Shown piece after piece: positions 10,644-22,443 of a stretch of 29,995 bases of DNA; positions within the stretch are counted from its first letter, which is position 1, and the number at the start of each line of letters is the position of its first letter. A program made the position numbers and the translations under genes. The notes beneath the pieces were generated by a model that ran no database searches, had not been told where the DNA came from, and saw only the letters and a program-made list of their open reading frames with translations. Location: NCBI GenBank assembly GCA_000697335.1, contig JNEM01014749.1, positions 1-29,995 of the forward strand. Reading direction: 5' to 3'. This DNA comes from Conidiobolus incongruus B7586. Lineage: Eukaryota; Entomophthoromycota; Entomophthoromycetes; Entomophthorales; Conidiobolaceae.

Positions 10644-11758
10644 TACTATGTAATCATTACCATAATGCAAAATACCATGATAGGAGTTCCAAGTCGGATG
10701 GGATGATCAATGTATTAAACACTTATAAGCTGGTGATGGATAAATTTTTCAGGAAGTACCCGACCTATAACGAGTTATTTGGTCAGCTCTATACTTGGTC
10801 CAAGCTCTTCCCTAACTTTGTGACACTGGACTTTTTGGGCAAGACTATTGAAAAGCGTCCCCCTGATGGTTGTTTTACTTACCGATCGATCTTCCGGCAG
10901 TATTCCAGTAGTTGATCGTCCAACGATATGGTAAGGTTAGTTAATTATTAGTATTATATAAAGCTCATTGGTATATGTAGGTTGAACGGAGGCCAAATAG
11001 CCAGAGATTGGATTACAATCACTTCACTGATGTGGAGCTCTTTTCAAATGCTTCAAGGAGGAATTAAAAACGATCCAAAATTTTTAAATCCATTACAATC
11101 ATTCGTGTTTCTCATCAGTCCTTGTATGAATCCAGACGGATACGAATATTCAAGGACTGAGAATCGTACTTGGATGAAAAACAGACAAAATTTAGTTAAT
11201 TTGGACAGGAATTGGAATTTTCATTGGACGGTTGATTGGGAATTGAATGATCCCCAAGATTCGGAATATGCTGGCACGAGTCCCTTTTCCGAAAGCGAAT
11301 CACAACTCTACTCGGAATATATCATTGAAAAAGTGAAGAATCGTCACGCTGGGCTGTATTTTAATATTAATGGAGAGCGAATTTTAAGAACTTGCGGCTA
11401 TACAAAACAATTGCCTAAGGAGTATCTCAGATTGGATGACTTGGGTAAGAAACTGACTGAGAGCACACTTACTCTGGGAGCCAATTTTACCTATAATTCA
11501 ATTGCCCAAGCAGATCAAAAGGCTGAGAATCTATGTAAATAATTAATATAAAGTAATCAAAAGTAATATATTGATATATTCTTTTTAGGTGATTGGATGG
11601 TAGGAGCAGCTAAAATGCTTTGTTTTCGTGTTGATCTTGCAGAGAAGGGCTATTACAACATTCCACCTGAGAAGATTCCACATTATGGGAATATTGCATT
11701 TCAAATTATTCTTGAATTTTCTAATTACCTTATGCAGAATATAATCCCCTCCTATTAA
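10644..11758 (+). CDS. Catalytically dead M14 carboxypeptidase homologue with one frameshift (5' end not found)
   Basis: Three exons are visible: 10644-10930, 10981-11534 and 11589-11758, with introns of 50 and 54 bp that join in frame. The fold of M14A zinc carboxypeptidases is clear: FLGKTIEKRP, RPTIWLNGGQIARDWI, CMNPDGYEY, NRTWMKNR, LDRNWNFHW, EYAGTSPFSESES, CGYT, and a C-terminal RVDLAEKGYYNIPPEKI. Against bovine CPA the zinc ligands His69, Glu72 and His196 read Ile, Asp and Asn; Arg127 reads Met, Tyr248 Val and Glu270 Asp; Arg145 is kept. So it cannot be a normal peptidase (compare the fungal pseudo-peptidase Ecm14, which differs in fewer sites). A run of five C at 10859-10863 breaks the frame: before it the protein reads ...GKTIEKRP, after it LMVVLLTDRSSGSIPVVDRP in another frame. 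This is either a pseudogene, or a pseudo-enzyme with a sequencing error. Signal and pro-peptide exons upstream were not found. Confidence 0.75.
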
Positions 11759-12301
11759 TATCAATCATGTTAAATAGTACCATCTTTATTTATTAATATA
11801 TTAAGTTTAATATAAAATATATTGTTTAAATTAATTTATATTCGATATATGGATCAATGAATTTATTTATTGAAATCAAAAGAGAAATTTTACTGCCAAT
11901 CATTCAGTAAATTTAGCATAAACAATTTTTAATAGAACAAAATAGAAAAAAATAATTGATAGGTTTAAATAATAGATTCAAACAAAAATCAATCAATTAT
12001 ACTTGAAGTATTATTACACTCAGTACATTATATATAATACTAAAATAAAAATATTTTTTATAATATCAATAACATTGAAAAACTTTAAATTACAAATTTT
12101 AAAAAATTACAGTTGGCTAAAATTATAGCCTTAGTCAAAGCGACTAAATTTATTTATAACATTATATATAACTTAAAATGTTAAATGGATATAAATTATA
12201 CAGTCAGATATGCATAGTAATATATCAAAGGCAACTTATTAGTAATCATTGATATTGAAATGTGTATAGTAAAAGATAAAGATGGATTCTCATAGTTTGG
12301 A
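11759..12301. other. Convergent 3' spacer
   Basis: 543 bp of AT-rich DNA lies between the stop codons of the M14 homologue and the BTB gene. It holds only the two 3' ends, with several AATAAA-like strings; no gene is seen. Confidence 0.6.
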
Positions 12302-13398
12302 TTAATTGGAGTTCATGGGTGCACGCCATAATACTCTTTCGGCTCTTCTGCCACCAAGAGGTCGAAGAGGTTTACGAACAATAGAAATAGCTGAGGCGGA
12401 AGTAGAACCAAATACCATAACAACGGATTCTTCACCACCGAGAGCAGGGTTGCGTACTTTTTCTCTCAAGTGAATAACTTCTTTAGCTAAGTGGTATCTT
12501 TCAACATCGGAAGGAGCTGAGAATTTATCGGATTCAACAACTCGTTTCAACCACTCAAAAGGAAGTTGAACTAAAGTATTAATTAAAAGACGGCGGGCGT
12601 TCTCATTCTTATGAGGTCCGAAAACTGGTTCACCTGAAGTAAGACCAGTGGTTAAGAAATGGAAACAGGCATCGCGAATCTTTTGTCCATAAATTCCATA
12701 TTCTGGTTTGGACGTAGATGCTTGTGAGAGTTGGGGAGAGTGAGAGCCATTAGTAGGAGTAGTTTCACCAGATCCATTTGAAGCAAGTCCATTGGAGTTA
12801 TCAGCAGGGTTGTTACTAATACCTTCAACAAATCTAGTATAGTCTAAAACGTTTTCCAAAGATAAGTTAGCAATCATAATTTGGAAAGCCAAATTAGCTA
12901 AATCTGGCAAATCTAAAAAGTAGGCTGTAGCTAAAACGTTTTTGGCATTAAGAGGATTAATAGCTTGGTGAGAGTAACTGGCATATAAATGCCCCAAAGC
13001 AATTGCAAAACTTTCCTCAGTGATATTAGGGTCATCGACGTTTAAGCTAATATCGTGATAATCGGCGGCTGAGTTTAAAGCATGAAGTAAAGTTGGAGAT
13101 CTACAAAGTATTAAAGAGTGGAGTTTGTAGGCACGATCCACTGTAAGGGAAGGAACGTGTAATAAAACATCGGAAAAAGTGCCGTTGAGAAAGCCTACTT
13201 GATACAAATGGTCACAAATTGTGTCGTGAAGTACAGGTCTGGTAGGGCCAGGAGTGGATGGATGAGAAGGGTGTTCTGACTAAAGTAAACAAAATTAGAA
13301 TGAAAAAGATTAGAGATGAAAAGAGTTTGAATTACCTGAGGATTTTTGGGAGAAGGAGTATTTTGAACATTATTTGCGGAGGTCATATTTGATTTCAT
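12302..13398 (-). CDS. BTB/POZ-domain protein of fungal type, function unknown
   Basis: Two exons on the minus strand, 13336-13398 and 12302-13279, with a 56-bp intron (GTAATT...TTTAG), give 346 aa. The first exon holds only a polar 21-residue start; two Met codons (1 and 5) are possible. A Pro/Ser/His-rich stretch leads to a BTB/POZ fold at about 47-160: FLNGTFSDVLLHVP, YKLHSLILCRSPTLLHAL, a β/α middle, and NAKNVLATAYFLDLPDLANL. An Asn/Ser/Thr/Gly linker (about 165-200) is followed by a helical part with FEWLKRVVESDKF and DVERYHLAKEVIHLREKVR, which looks well kept and may be a BACK-like or family-specific domain. The tail is basic (GGRRAERVLWRAP). BTB domains mediate dimers or cullin-3 binding; no kelch, MATH or zinc fingers are present, so the partner is unknown. 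Confidence 0.75.
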
Positions 13399-16300
13399 AA
13401 TATTATAACAATAAATATCTTAGATTTTTTCAAACTAATTGTACAGAGGTAAAATAATTCTAAAACAACGTGTTAAATTTGATATTTTTATAAAAAAAAT
13501 ATATTGAATCACTACAAAAAGTACCTTAGAGTGACAAATTTTTAATCAAAACTATATTAATTCTCAAAGAATTGAGAAATTAACTAGGTTAGAGTCTTTT
13601 AGTAACTAAACACGAAAGTTAGAGAAGATACATGAGATGAGTTACATTTTATCCTCCTCCTTGATTTTAATTAAATAATTAAAATTTTGGGTTTGTCAAA
13701 ATCATTTCAATTAGCCAATTAGGATTAATTTTCAAATTCTTAGATGGATAAATTGAAATAAAGAAAATGAAAGCTTGATTTCATACTATATAAAAAATGT
13801 TTATTTTAATTTATTTATGCTATTTAAAAAATAGGTTCTAAAACATAAAATAATATTATAAATAATTTACTAAATAATAGTATATAAAAATATTCTTTTT
13901 TCTATAAACTTAATCATGTATAATAATTTAATTGTTATTGTAAGGAACCGAGTCAATAATTAGAATTAGAATTAGAATAGAAATCGAACCGAGCAAATTA
14001 ATTACCAAATTAGAATTTAACTACAGAATAGCCCTGGTCTTAGAATATTTTATGATTTATTATATATACACCGCATATAACTATGAATAAGAGAGAGACT
14101 AAAAAAGAGGAAAAATTAAAGAATTAACCAAGTTACTTGACCTTGAAATTACTTATTTACACAGAGTATTCTTCATAGTACACTACAGCTATGAATAATT
14201 CTAATTAAATTATATTTCAACTATATTAAAGCATTAATATAATATATTGCAATAGTAATAATGACTGAATCAATGTAATAGATATATCAATAATATCTAT
14301 ACAGGATATTAATCTATTTTATTTAATGTTCTTTATTATTATTTAAATATTTGAAAGTTTGATCTTATAATGAATATTTACCAACGAAAATTAAAATAAT
14401 GATAATAGAATTTATTAAAATGTTTCATCACTCTGTTTTTAAAGACATTACTTTTTAACTTTTAATAGTACACTGTTTTATCATTAAATCATTTTTGTTA
14501 TTTAAATTAATAAATATGCTAATTTTATCATTTTCTAGATAACTAACAAACAATTTAGCGACAACGATTCAGAATTATATTTAATCATCATATTAATTCA
14601 GTAATTATTGAAAATCTACTTGCAAAACTATTCATTGATTCAGTGCATCTGATATAAAATATACATACATAAATATATTGATTTTTATCTCTATTTTCAA
14701 AACCGAAATACCGCTTAATTGAAATTATTTTGCATACTCTCTTTATAATTGTTTACATTAGCATAACCAGATACTAATATGGTTCTCTAAATGATAAGCT
14801 TATTGACTTTAACCCATATTGATTCTATTAAATTCTAAATATTTGATAAAATTCATTTATAAGTTTCAGATTATGGCATATATTTCAATTACTTCAACCA
14901 TTCTGTATTTTTCAGAAAATTCAAAAATAATAATTTGTTGATTTTTTCATTTTACTACACTGCTAAAAAATTGGAATTTATTTTAATGAGTTTAAATAAA
15001 ATTACTCAAACAATTGAATCTAGTTATAACATTATCATTAATCTATTTGAGATTACTTTAAAATTTTATTTTCTTTAGTTAATATTTTTTTTGAATTCAT
15101 AATTACTCAAAACTTTAGTAATAATAAATAGTCAGATTTGACCTTAATTTGAAATTACTGCCAACTCAACTATTAGTGTACTTTTCAAATTATATGTTTG
15201 TTCCTTGGTATTTTGGTGCAGTATTCATTAAATACTGATTAAATGAATATTTAAAAGAGAAATTCATGGATAGGCTAGTGATGTAATTTGAGCATTTATT
15301 AAATGATAAAAACATTTAAATACTTGATAAATTATAAAATAAACACTATGGTGTTGAAAAAGTTTTAAGAATTTTTTCTAATTTTAATTTTGAAATTGTT
15401 TTTTGAATGACTAATTGTTATATTTTGAATAATATAATTTTGCATTAAGAAATATCAATCTGATCAATAATATTATGTTTGAACCATTTTTCATTCATAT
15501 TTAACTTTTAGGATACCGAACAAAATTTGATTATAGAATTTGCTTAAATTGTACATTAAGTTTCGTATAATACTTATATATTAAATAAATTTTATCATAT
15601 ATTTCAAAATGTAAATATAATATATGTATATTAATATCTTTTCAAACAATGTAGTTCCAAAAGTGAATTAATATTTCATTGTTATTTATTGAAACTTGGT
15701 GATTATATGAAATTATTATACTAACGTTATAAAAAAATTGTATATTAATAGGACAAATATATTATCAATCCTGTTTTTCAAAGATAATACAATCTAGTTA
15801 ACTTAGATATTTATACATAATATAGTGGTAAGCTTGATCTAAAACCTGATTCACTATACATTAATTGTGAAATATATTTTTGTATGACACTTTAGTTTAA
15901 TAATATGAAATTGCAAATTTATATTTTGATATAATAGATTAATGAAGTAATCAAATAAACTCAAAATATAGAAAGTATTATTTTAATATGTCTATATTGT
16001 GCATTGAAAGAATATGGAGTTGATAAAAAAATATTCTAAATAAATTCAATATTGAAAGTATCAAATTTGACTATGAATTATAAATATAAGAAATTTGTTG
16101 TATATTTTATGTCATGATAATTGAAATATATAGAGGTCGTTAATAGTAAAAAGGATATGTTTAATAATTTCATATTACTTATTTTTATATTGAATTACAT
16201 TATCAATTGATATGTTTTCAATTATGACAGTAATTACAATTTGAAAATTGCCTAAACTTAATTAACAAACTGATATATTAATTTATTCTCCCCCATTTTT

Positions 16301-18810
16301 TGAAAATATCAGTGTAAAATTTTATACGTAAAAGCTCCTTTCAATATTTTGTTTAAATAAATGATTTGAATATTATTTTAGTTTGAAATTCACAGATTTT
16401 TCAATCTATAAATGAAATATTTTTCTTATTTTTAACACTAAAAATAAATATGAAATTTATAACAATCAAAATGACTACAATTTCAAAGTAATAGAAAATT
16501 TCAAAAAGTACTTGATCATGCTTAATATCTAAATTTGACACAAATATCTACCATTAAATCCAATGTAGTAAGATGAAGTATTATATACAGTACTTTGCAA
16601 ACATTAGAAATTATTTAGATAATGGTCATTATATTACATATACGGCAGAGCTTTTTTTGGTATATAATATATTTATTCGAATGAATAATCTGAATATTCA
16701 CAGATATAAATACCTTATCACTTATTTTAATTACAAACAAATAATATATTTGAGTGAAGTATATTATTACTTTTGGATTGCGGAAAATAGAGTGATTTAT
16801 TGATTTGATATATTTAAATAAAATTTGCATTCAAAAATAATCGTAGTTAGCTATATTGCATAAACAAAGTAATAAAACGTATCTTTGTATATATAAAATT
16901 ACATAAGTGCCTTGAATTGTAAAATTAATTCTACTTATATATTTTATTTTATGAAAAAGTTGAATATATTGTATAAAATTTTATTGAGTTAAATAATTTT
17001 AACAATTTAAATAATATCAAGTTAGAGATGGATCAAAATGAAAATTAATTTAAAATTATCAAGCATATTAAGATTTATGAAAACACTATTTTTTAAATAG
17101 AAAGCTAATATTTTGTATTATCAGCTTCAATTTTATTCACTCTATTAACATTGTCGAATATGCTATAACCAAATAATCATTCTATTTTAATAACCATTTA
17201 TTCATTCAATTATAATATTCTAGCAACTTCAATTCAAAAGTTTTGAAAAATTATATTGCTCAAGTTATAATTATCTATAAATCCAAACCTGATTTAAAAC
17301 TGAATAAAATAAAAAATATACTCAATACTTATCAGTTCACCTCTCATACTGTAACTTTTAATGCATTTCACATTAATCGCTCTAAAATCTACATACTGCT
17401 AAATTCCTTGTATTGCAACGAACAAATTACTACCTTCACATTGTTTTTCTAAGAATATTATAGTTATAAAATGCTTTTTCAATGTTACAATTGAAAGAGT
17501 AATAGAGTAACATAGTTTAAATAAGAAAATCATTATGTTAAATTATAATAAGCCATTCCAATCCTTTAACAAAATACTTAGCAAATGAATATTGGAATAT
17601 ATTGAACATTTGATTCCATGGACTATTAAAATATTTCGCCAATTTTAATTTTTTTAACAATTGAACACTAAATTAGAAAAATCATGAAACTTATAATATG
17701 CCCTTAAAATAATCAATATCAATAAATTTTCAATAATAATTAGCGCTTTTTAACTATTTTATAATCAGTTAAGTCAATTTTGTGACCATACAGTTTTAAT
17801 AAGAATCTTTTTATATTTTATCTTGATCTTTTTTTCAATTATACTGAATCATGGCAAAAATGTTTATTAACTTAAATTTATTGCATAATAGCTATCTAAT
17901 TAACATTTCATTGTTTTTAAAAGAAATATAATTAAGCTTAAATGATCTTAAAATTATATTACTTTAATGACCTGAAATACTTTTCAACTTAAATTGTTGC
18001 TAATATTTTTCAGCATTGTTGTGATTTTATTAATTGAAATTCATTAAAATATTGAAAACTCTCAAGTTATAACAATTTATTTCAAATATATTATTAATAA
18101 ATTGAATAAATTTTTATAATAAACTTTAATTATATATCTATATTTACTATTCATTCAAACACAACCTGTATTTGCAATGATCAATATGTCTTGTACGGAT
18201 ATTTATCAACATATTAAAAGTATATTAATTTGTTTAGTATGCTTTGATTTTTAACCAATTATTGGGGACTTGACAAAAATGTCTTGAATTAATTTAGCTG
18301 CGCTTACAATTTAATATCAGTTTGATAAATAATCAATATGAATATTTTATTCAATATTATTGGAAATACCTTTAAAATATGAAATATTACAGTAAAATAT
18401 AAATTTGCATGTTATAGTTACCCCTTTCAAAATATAATTAGGAAATAGTTATATTTCTTAGCATAAATTTTAAAAAGGTTGAATATCATTCACCTCATTT
18501 TCAGCTATTTAATTTGTTGAATTTGAAATATCAAGTGATTAAATTTTAACCTCATTATTCTTTATTTTTGGCTTGATTTAATCAATCCAAATTCGAAAAT
18601 TAAAATTGATATATTTCGACTTGGATTAATCAAATTGTTAGTATTTCAATATATATTGCACTTAAATAATAAAATGTGCTTGGTTTATTAAATCATAGTT
18701 TTTATTTATTGACTCAATATAAATAAGGTTGATAATTTCATTCATCTAATTTTATGGTGTAATTTGATTTTTTACTATGCATAAAACTAATATTTAATTC
18801 TGCGAAATTG
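13399..18810. other. 5.4-kb gene-poor AT-rich stretch
   Basis: The first 700 bases, less AT-rich, must hold the BTB promoter (a reversed CCAAT near 13718). From 14200 to 18800 the DNA is uniformly AT-rich. The few frames over 60 codons (16573-16803, 16615-16830, 17243-17452) overlap each other or rely on TTG starts, are Ile/Tyr/Asn/Lys-rich and fit chance in such DNA. No tRNA, rRNA or repeat family was recognised. Decayed genes cannot be excluded. Confidence 0.5.
13945..13993. repeat. GAACCGAG direct repeats around a (TAGAAT)3 tract
   Basis: GAACCGAG occurs at 13945-13952 and again at 13986-13993, on either side of a short TAGAAT tandem (13961-13978). The same core, GAACCGAA, is one arm of the palindrome at 10441-10458. 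In DNA this poor in GC the recurrence is notable; the meaning is unknown. Confidence 0.35.
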
Positions 18811-19140
18811 TTAATTAATTTCCCCATACTTTTGAATCAAGGAATTGTTGTCAGGATACACACTAAATGAAACAAACAAGTAGCTCATACTTAACATCAT
18901 TATTATAGTGATAATAGATTTAATATTTTGAAAAAATAAGAAATAGACAAATATTTGATGCGGTTTATTATAGCTGAATAAACTATCCTTGAAAAATTCC
19001 GAAATCTTTAGAAATATGATCAAATAGAGTCTAAAATGAAATATATTTAGGTTAGACATTTTTAGATAAATGATATAATTAATAAATGCGACAGGGTATA
19101 TTCTTTCTAACAAATCAATGAAAGATATGCTGTCATCTTG
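18811..19140 (-). other. Open 109-codon hydrophobic frame, possible last exon or relic
   Basis: A minus-strand frame stays open for 109 codons and is Ile/Leu/Phe/Tyr-rich with two or three possible membrane segments; it ends PDNNSLIQKYGEIN. This is the longest open frame in the gene-poor stretch and at the edge of what chance gives at this base composition. No solid start lies in the frame (only TTG or an internal ATG), so it would need an upstream exon. A short peptide like SLGIVGNIA is encoded just upstream (19159-19186, minus strand, other frame), which recalls the first helix of class A GPCRs; that link is weak. Confidence 0.2.
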
Positions 19141-20080
19141 TTATAGATTCAATATTTCAAGCAATATTTCCTACAATTCCTAGGCTATACCTGATTGATA
19201 ATCCTGAAACCAGTTTCTGATTCGATTTCATTCATAAATTAGTATTAATGAATATAATAATTATTAATTCATGATATTGAATTAGTAAATATTATTCCCC
19301 AGTATTCGTGGACAAATAAGGCAAATGCAAGCTCAACTGTCCATTATTCCAATCAACTGTTATAAATTCAAGAACTTTTACCTAGTCAGGGCCATTCAGA
19401 ATCAGTTGAAATTATGGTGAATGACAGATTAGGCAATTTGCATTCCCACAAGAGAATTGATTTTATAACGACTTTAGCCTAATCTGTATTACTAAAATCT
19501 TCATGATGAATGACCATTGGCCTAATTATCAGTGAATCCAATCCCAGCCAATCAGCTGCATCTATTGAGTATGATAGTCTGAATTGATTTATGTTGAGGA
19601 TTGACCACAGAATAAACTAATACTGTTTCTAATTAACAGTTGAAAATATCACACCTTAATATCGAACGCTTGTTGGTTTCCTATTTGCTGTCCTGCTTTG
19701 TCGCTAATAATTTAAGAGAGTATTAAAGCGCATCAAATCGTTCACTCTTACAGAGTATGTAGTTTTTATCCTTTCTCTATAGCTGATTTCATTCTTATGA
19801 ACCCACTTTAGTCAAGTACTAACATTATTTGGTATAGCGGTATTATCCACAAGTATCTTCGCACTCTAGCACTGCTTTGTGTGCTATTTTGTTTCAGGTG
19901 CTAATTCCAATTCGTTTGGTTGATTTTCAAGGCTTGTAGAGTACAAAGTGGTTCAACCGATCAAAGAAGCCATTCTGCATTTAATAGGTATGCTTCTCTA
20001 TTGAGAGTGTTTATTTTCTCTTATTTTATCGAACGCTCTTGTTGATATTATTCTGGTTTAGAAGTTTTACTTTATTTATT
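19141..20080 (+). promoter_or_regulatory. Promoter and leader of the CDK gene
   Basis: About 900 bases clearly richer in GC than the desert to the left. Two CCAAT motifs on the plus strand lie at 19349-19353 and 19548-19552 (the latter in CAGCCAATCAGC), fitting HAP/NF-Y sites. An 11-bp inverted repeat, ACAGATTAGGC at 19424-19434 and its complement at 19477-19487, could form a stem or paired sites. A likely 5'-leader intron runs 19988-20061 (GTATGC...TTTAG, 74 bp), ending 19 bases before the ATG. The promoter role is inferred from position. Confidence 0.45.
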
Positions 20081-21922
20081 ATGACAACTTTAAAACCTGA
20101 AGAGGCTGATTTTTCCAATCAAATATCCTGCACTGCAACCTTCCAAGGGCATCCAACTCCCTCTTCAGCCCCTCCAAATACCGATTCGGTATCCGGAACA
20201 CCCTCCGAAACCGATTTAACTAATCCTTTAAAACGCAAAAGTGACCAACTATCAAGTCACGAAAATTCTACTAACTTTTTTCTTAAGCTATTTGACACTG
20301 TTTTCGAAAAGGCCTCGGAAAATGTTAAAAAAGACAATTATACACCACCTTCTAGTTTGCCTCTCTCTTCTAATTCACATAGCTCTCCTATTCAGAAACC
20401 GATATGGAAAATTAATGATTTTGACGCTATTAAAGAAATTGGAGAAGGTAGTTATGGTGTTGTTTATTCCGCTTTTCACCGTCCTACTAGACAAACGGTT
20501 GCACTTAAGAAAATGAAACCATTTGCTAAAATAGGTATTCCCCGTTGCATAATAAGTGAAATTGCCCTTTTGAAATCGTGTCAACATAAAAATATTCTTC
20601 AAATACATAACACTATGGTTGCTGAGCGACCACCTAATCACAGAGGTCCAGCTGACTTGTACATAATAACGCCATACATATCGCATGACCTCTACGGTCT
20701 TTTACTCAACCCTAAATTCACCTTTTCTTTACCTTTCATCAAGCATATTTCCCTACAACTCTTAACGGGGATTAAATACTTGCATTCTAAGGACATTGTA
20801 CATCGAGATATCAAGCCATCTAACCTTTTAATAACCAGAAAAGGTGTCTTGAAAATTGCCGATTTTGGCTTAGCTCGCCGTCCTAATAATGGTCCTATGA
20901 CGCCTCAAATGGTCACCCATTGGTATCGTAGTCCTGAAATATGTTTGGGATCTAGTGAATACGCGCCTTCAACGGACATGTGGTCCATTGGCTGCGTGAT
21001 TACTGAGATGTTAAGAGGATTCCCCTTGTTCTTAGTCAACAACCATAGAGATTTCTTCATGCGTCTCTGTCATATTTTTGGTAAGCCTGATGAAGAGACA
21101 TTAGATTATTATTCTTCCATTCAAAGATCGGTCAAAAATACTCCTTTAGATATCAATTTAGAAATTGACTGGAATCAATCAAAGGCTCACTTTGATGAGA
21201 AATTTCAGAGTCTCAACGGGCCATTGGTTGCATTGGTCAAAGATCTTTTGTGTTTAGACCCTCGTCGTCGTATTACTGCTGCTGAAGCCGTTCATGCTTC
21301 ATGCTTCTCAACCTTGCCCATGCCTGCTGTTGACGCTGGGTTTGAAGAAGTAGTCGCAAGTCATGAATCTACATTCTCTAAATTATACTCGAATGCCAAT
21401 CAAATTTACGGATTATCAACAAATTTTGTTCATCCTCAGCCTTGGGGACAATACCATACCTCGCTCACACCGGGCAAATATTACTGCAAGCCTTTTGTTA
21501 ATTTAAACCCCCCTACATCTTCCGCTCAACCCGCTTCTAATCGATCTCGTCATCATAATTACTCTTCGCAATCGCAGCAGCGAAATGCTGCCTATTATGA
21601 AACACCGAGCAAGAGACAGAGATACTCAAATCAATCTGGCTCTGCAGTTCCTGGACAAAGCTCCGCAGGAGATAATTTTGCCAATTTCAACCAATCTCAG
21701 CATAATTTTCAGCAAACATATTCCAATCAAAGCCATTCATTTTACAATAATTCATACAATGGCAACTATCAAAATTTCCGCCGACCACGCGCTGGAGCAT
21801 CCGCCGCAAAGAATGGATTTTACGCTAACGGACAGTGGGATCAGCAGGAGAGTTGCTGGAATTCGGCAGAATCCAAATTTCAGCCTCAAATTGACCCTCC
21901 CTCGGATACCCACAGATCCTAA
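20081..21922 (+). CDS. Cyclin-dependent kinase, CDK9/Bur1-like
   Basis: One exon of 613 aa. The start is the ATG at 20081; the frame runs upstream to a TTG, but a likely leader intron ends at 20061. Residues 1-108 are Ser/Pro/Thr-rich with a possible nuclear signal (LKRKSD). The kinase domain (about 115-412) has GEGSYG (121-126), VALKK with Lys143, HRDIKPSN (Asp243), DFGLAR (Asp261), T-loop Thr274 in MTPQMVTHWYR, and SPE. An insert before LYIITPYISHDLYGLLLNPKF, the phrase LITRKGVLKIADFGLAR, and a LPMP...ASHEST segment after the domain resemble CDK9/Bur1, the kinase that drives transcription elongation by phosphorylating Pol II and Spt5. CDK10/11/12 types are possible. The cyclin-contact helix reads PRCIISE in place of PSTAIRE or P-I-T-A-x-R-E. 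The C-terminal 200 residues are Gln/Asn/Ser/Tyr-rich, likely disordered. Confidence 0.85.
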   Translation: MTTLKPEEADFSNQISCTATFQGHPTPSSAPPNTDSVSGTPSETDLTNPLKRKSDQLSSHENSTNFFLKLFDTVFEKASENVKKDNYTPPSSLPLSSNSHSSPIQKPIWKINDFDAIKEIGEGSYGVVYSAFHRPTRQTVALKKMKPFAKIGIPRCIISEIALLKSCQHKNILQIHNTMVAERPPNHRGPADLYIITPYISHDLYGLLLNPKFTFSLPFIKHISLQLLTGIKYLHSKDIVHRDIKPSNLLITRKGVLKIADFGLARRPNNGPMTPQMVTHWYRSPEICLGSSEYAPSTDMWSIGCVITEMLRGFPLFLVNNHRDFFMRLCHIFGKPDEETLDYYSSIQRSVKNTPLDINLEIDWNQSKAHFDEKFQSLNGPLVALVKDLLCLDPRRRITAAEAVHASCFSTLPMPAVDAGFEEVVASHESTFSKLYSNANQIYGLSTNFVHPQPWGQYHTSLTPGKYYCKPFVNLNPPTSSAQPASNRSRHHNYSSQSQQRNAAYYETPSKRQRYSNQSGSAVPGQSSAGDNFANFNQSQHNFQQTYSNQSHSFYNNSYNGNYQNFRRPRAGASAAKNGFYANGQWDQQESCWNSAESKFQPQIDPPSDTHRS

Positions 21923-22443
21923 TCGAATCCTTCATTCGTTGTGGAATATTTAATCACTAATATTTTTGTATTTAACCATACTTTTACGCAAACGCAAAAA
22001 TTTTTATTAACACTAAGAGATTACTAATACTTTATTATTTGCGCTATAATTGCTAAACCCTATGCAATTTATTTTAATTAGTTGGATGATTCCAAAAAAG
22101 CTTCACCCAACTATCCCAAACCAATTCACTTAAAAATTATTGTATTCATAGTCTACCTCATTGCACCTTATTTCATTAATTAAAATGGTTCATTCACTAA
22201 ACATAATACTGTTTAATCATTTTAATTATTTAAATAAAAACATTTAATTTGCTAATATCACATCTAAATTATCTACCATTATTTCAAAGTTATATTATTA
22301 CATAGTTTTTGGACCTTCCTTAAATTTTATAACGCTTTTTTATTAATATGATGGGAAAAATCTGAATTTTATTAAATATCCAAATATTTTAAACGTGAAA
22401 TTCAACGTATGTATTAAAATGTTAAATTAATGAATTTATTGTA
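21923..22443. other. Convergent 3' spacer
   Basis: 521 bp lies between the kinase stop and the RVS161/HOB3 stop on the other strand. It is AT-rich with 3'-end-like strings only; no gene is seen. Confidence 0.6.

Noticed and set aside
16573-16830. Overlapping 71- and 76-codon frames on both strands
   Set aside because: Frames of this length are expected by chance in DNA this AT-rich; the Tyr/Ile/Asn composition is that of translated spacer.
20039-20080. TTG-initiated extension of the kinase
   Set aside because: TTG is not a normal start in fungi, the extra residues lack family similarity, and a likely leader intron ends at 20061.
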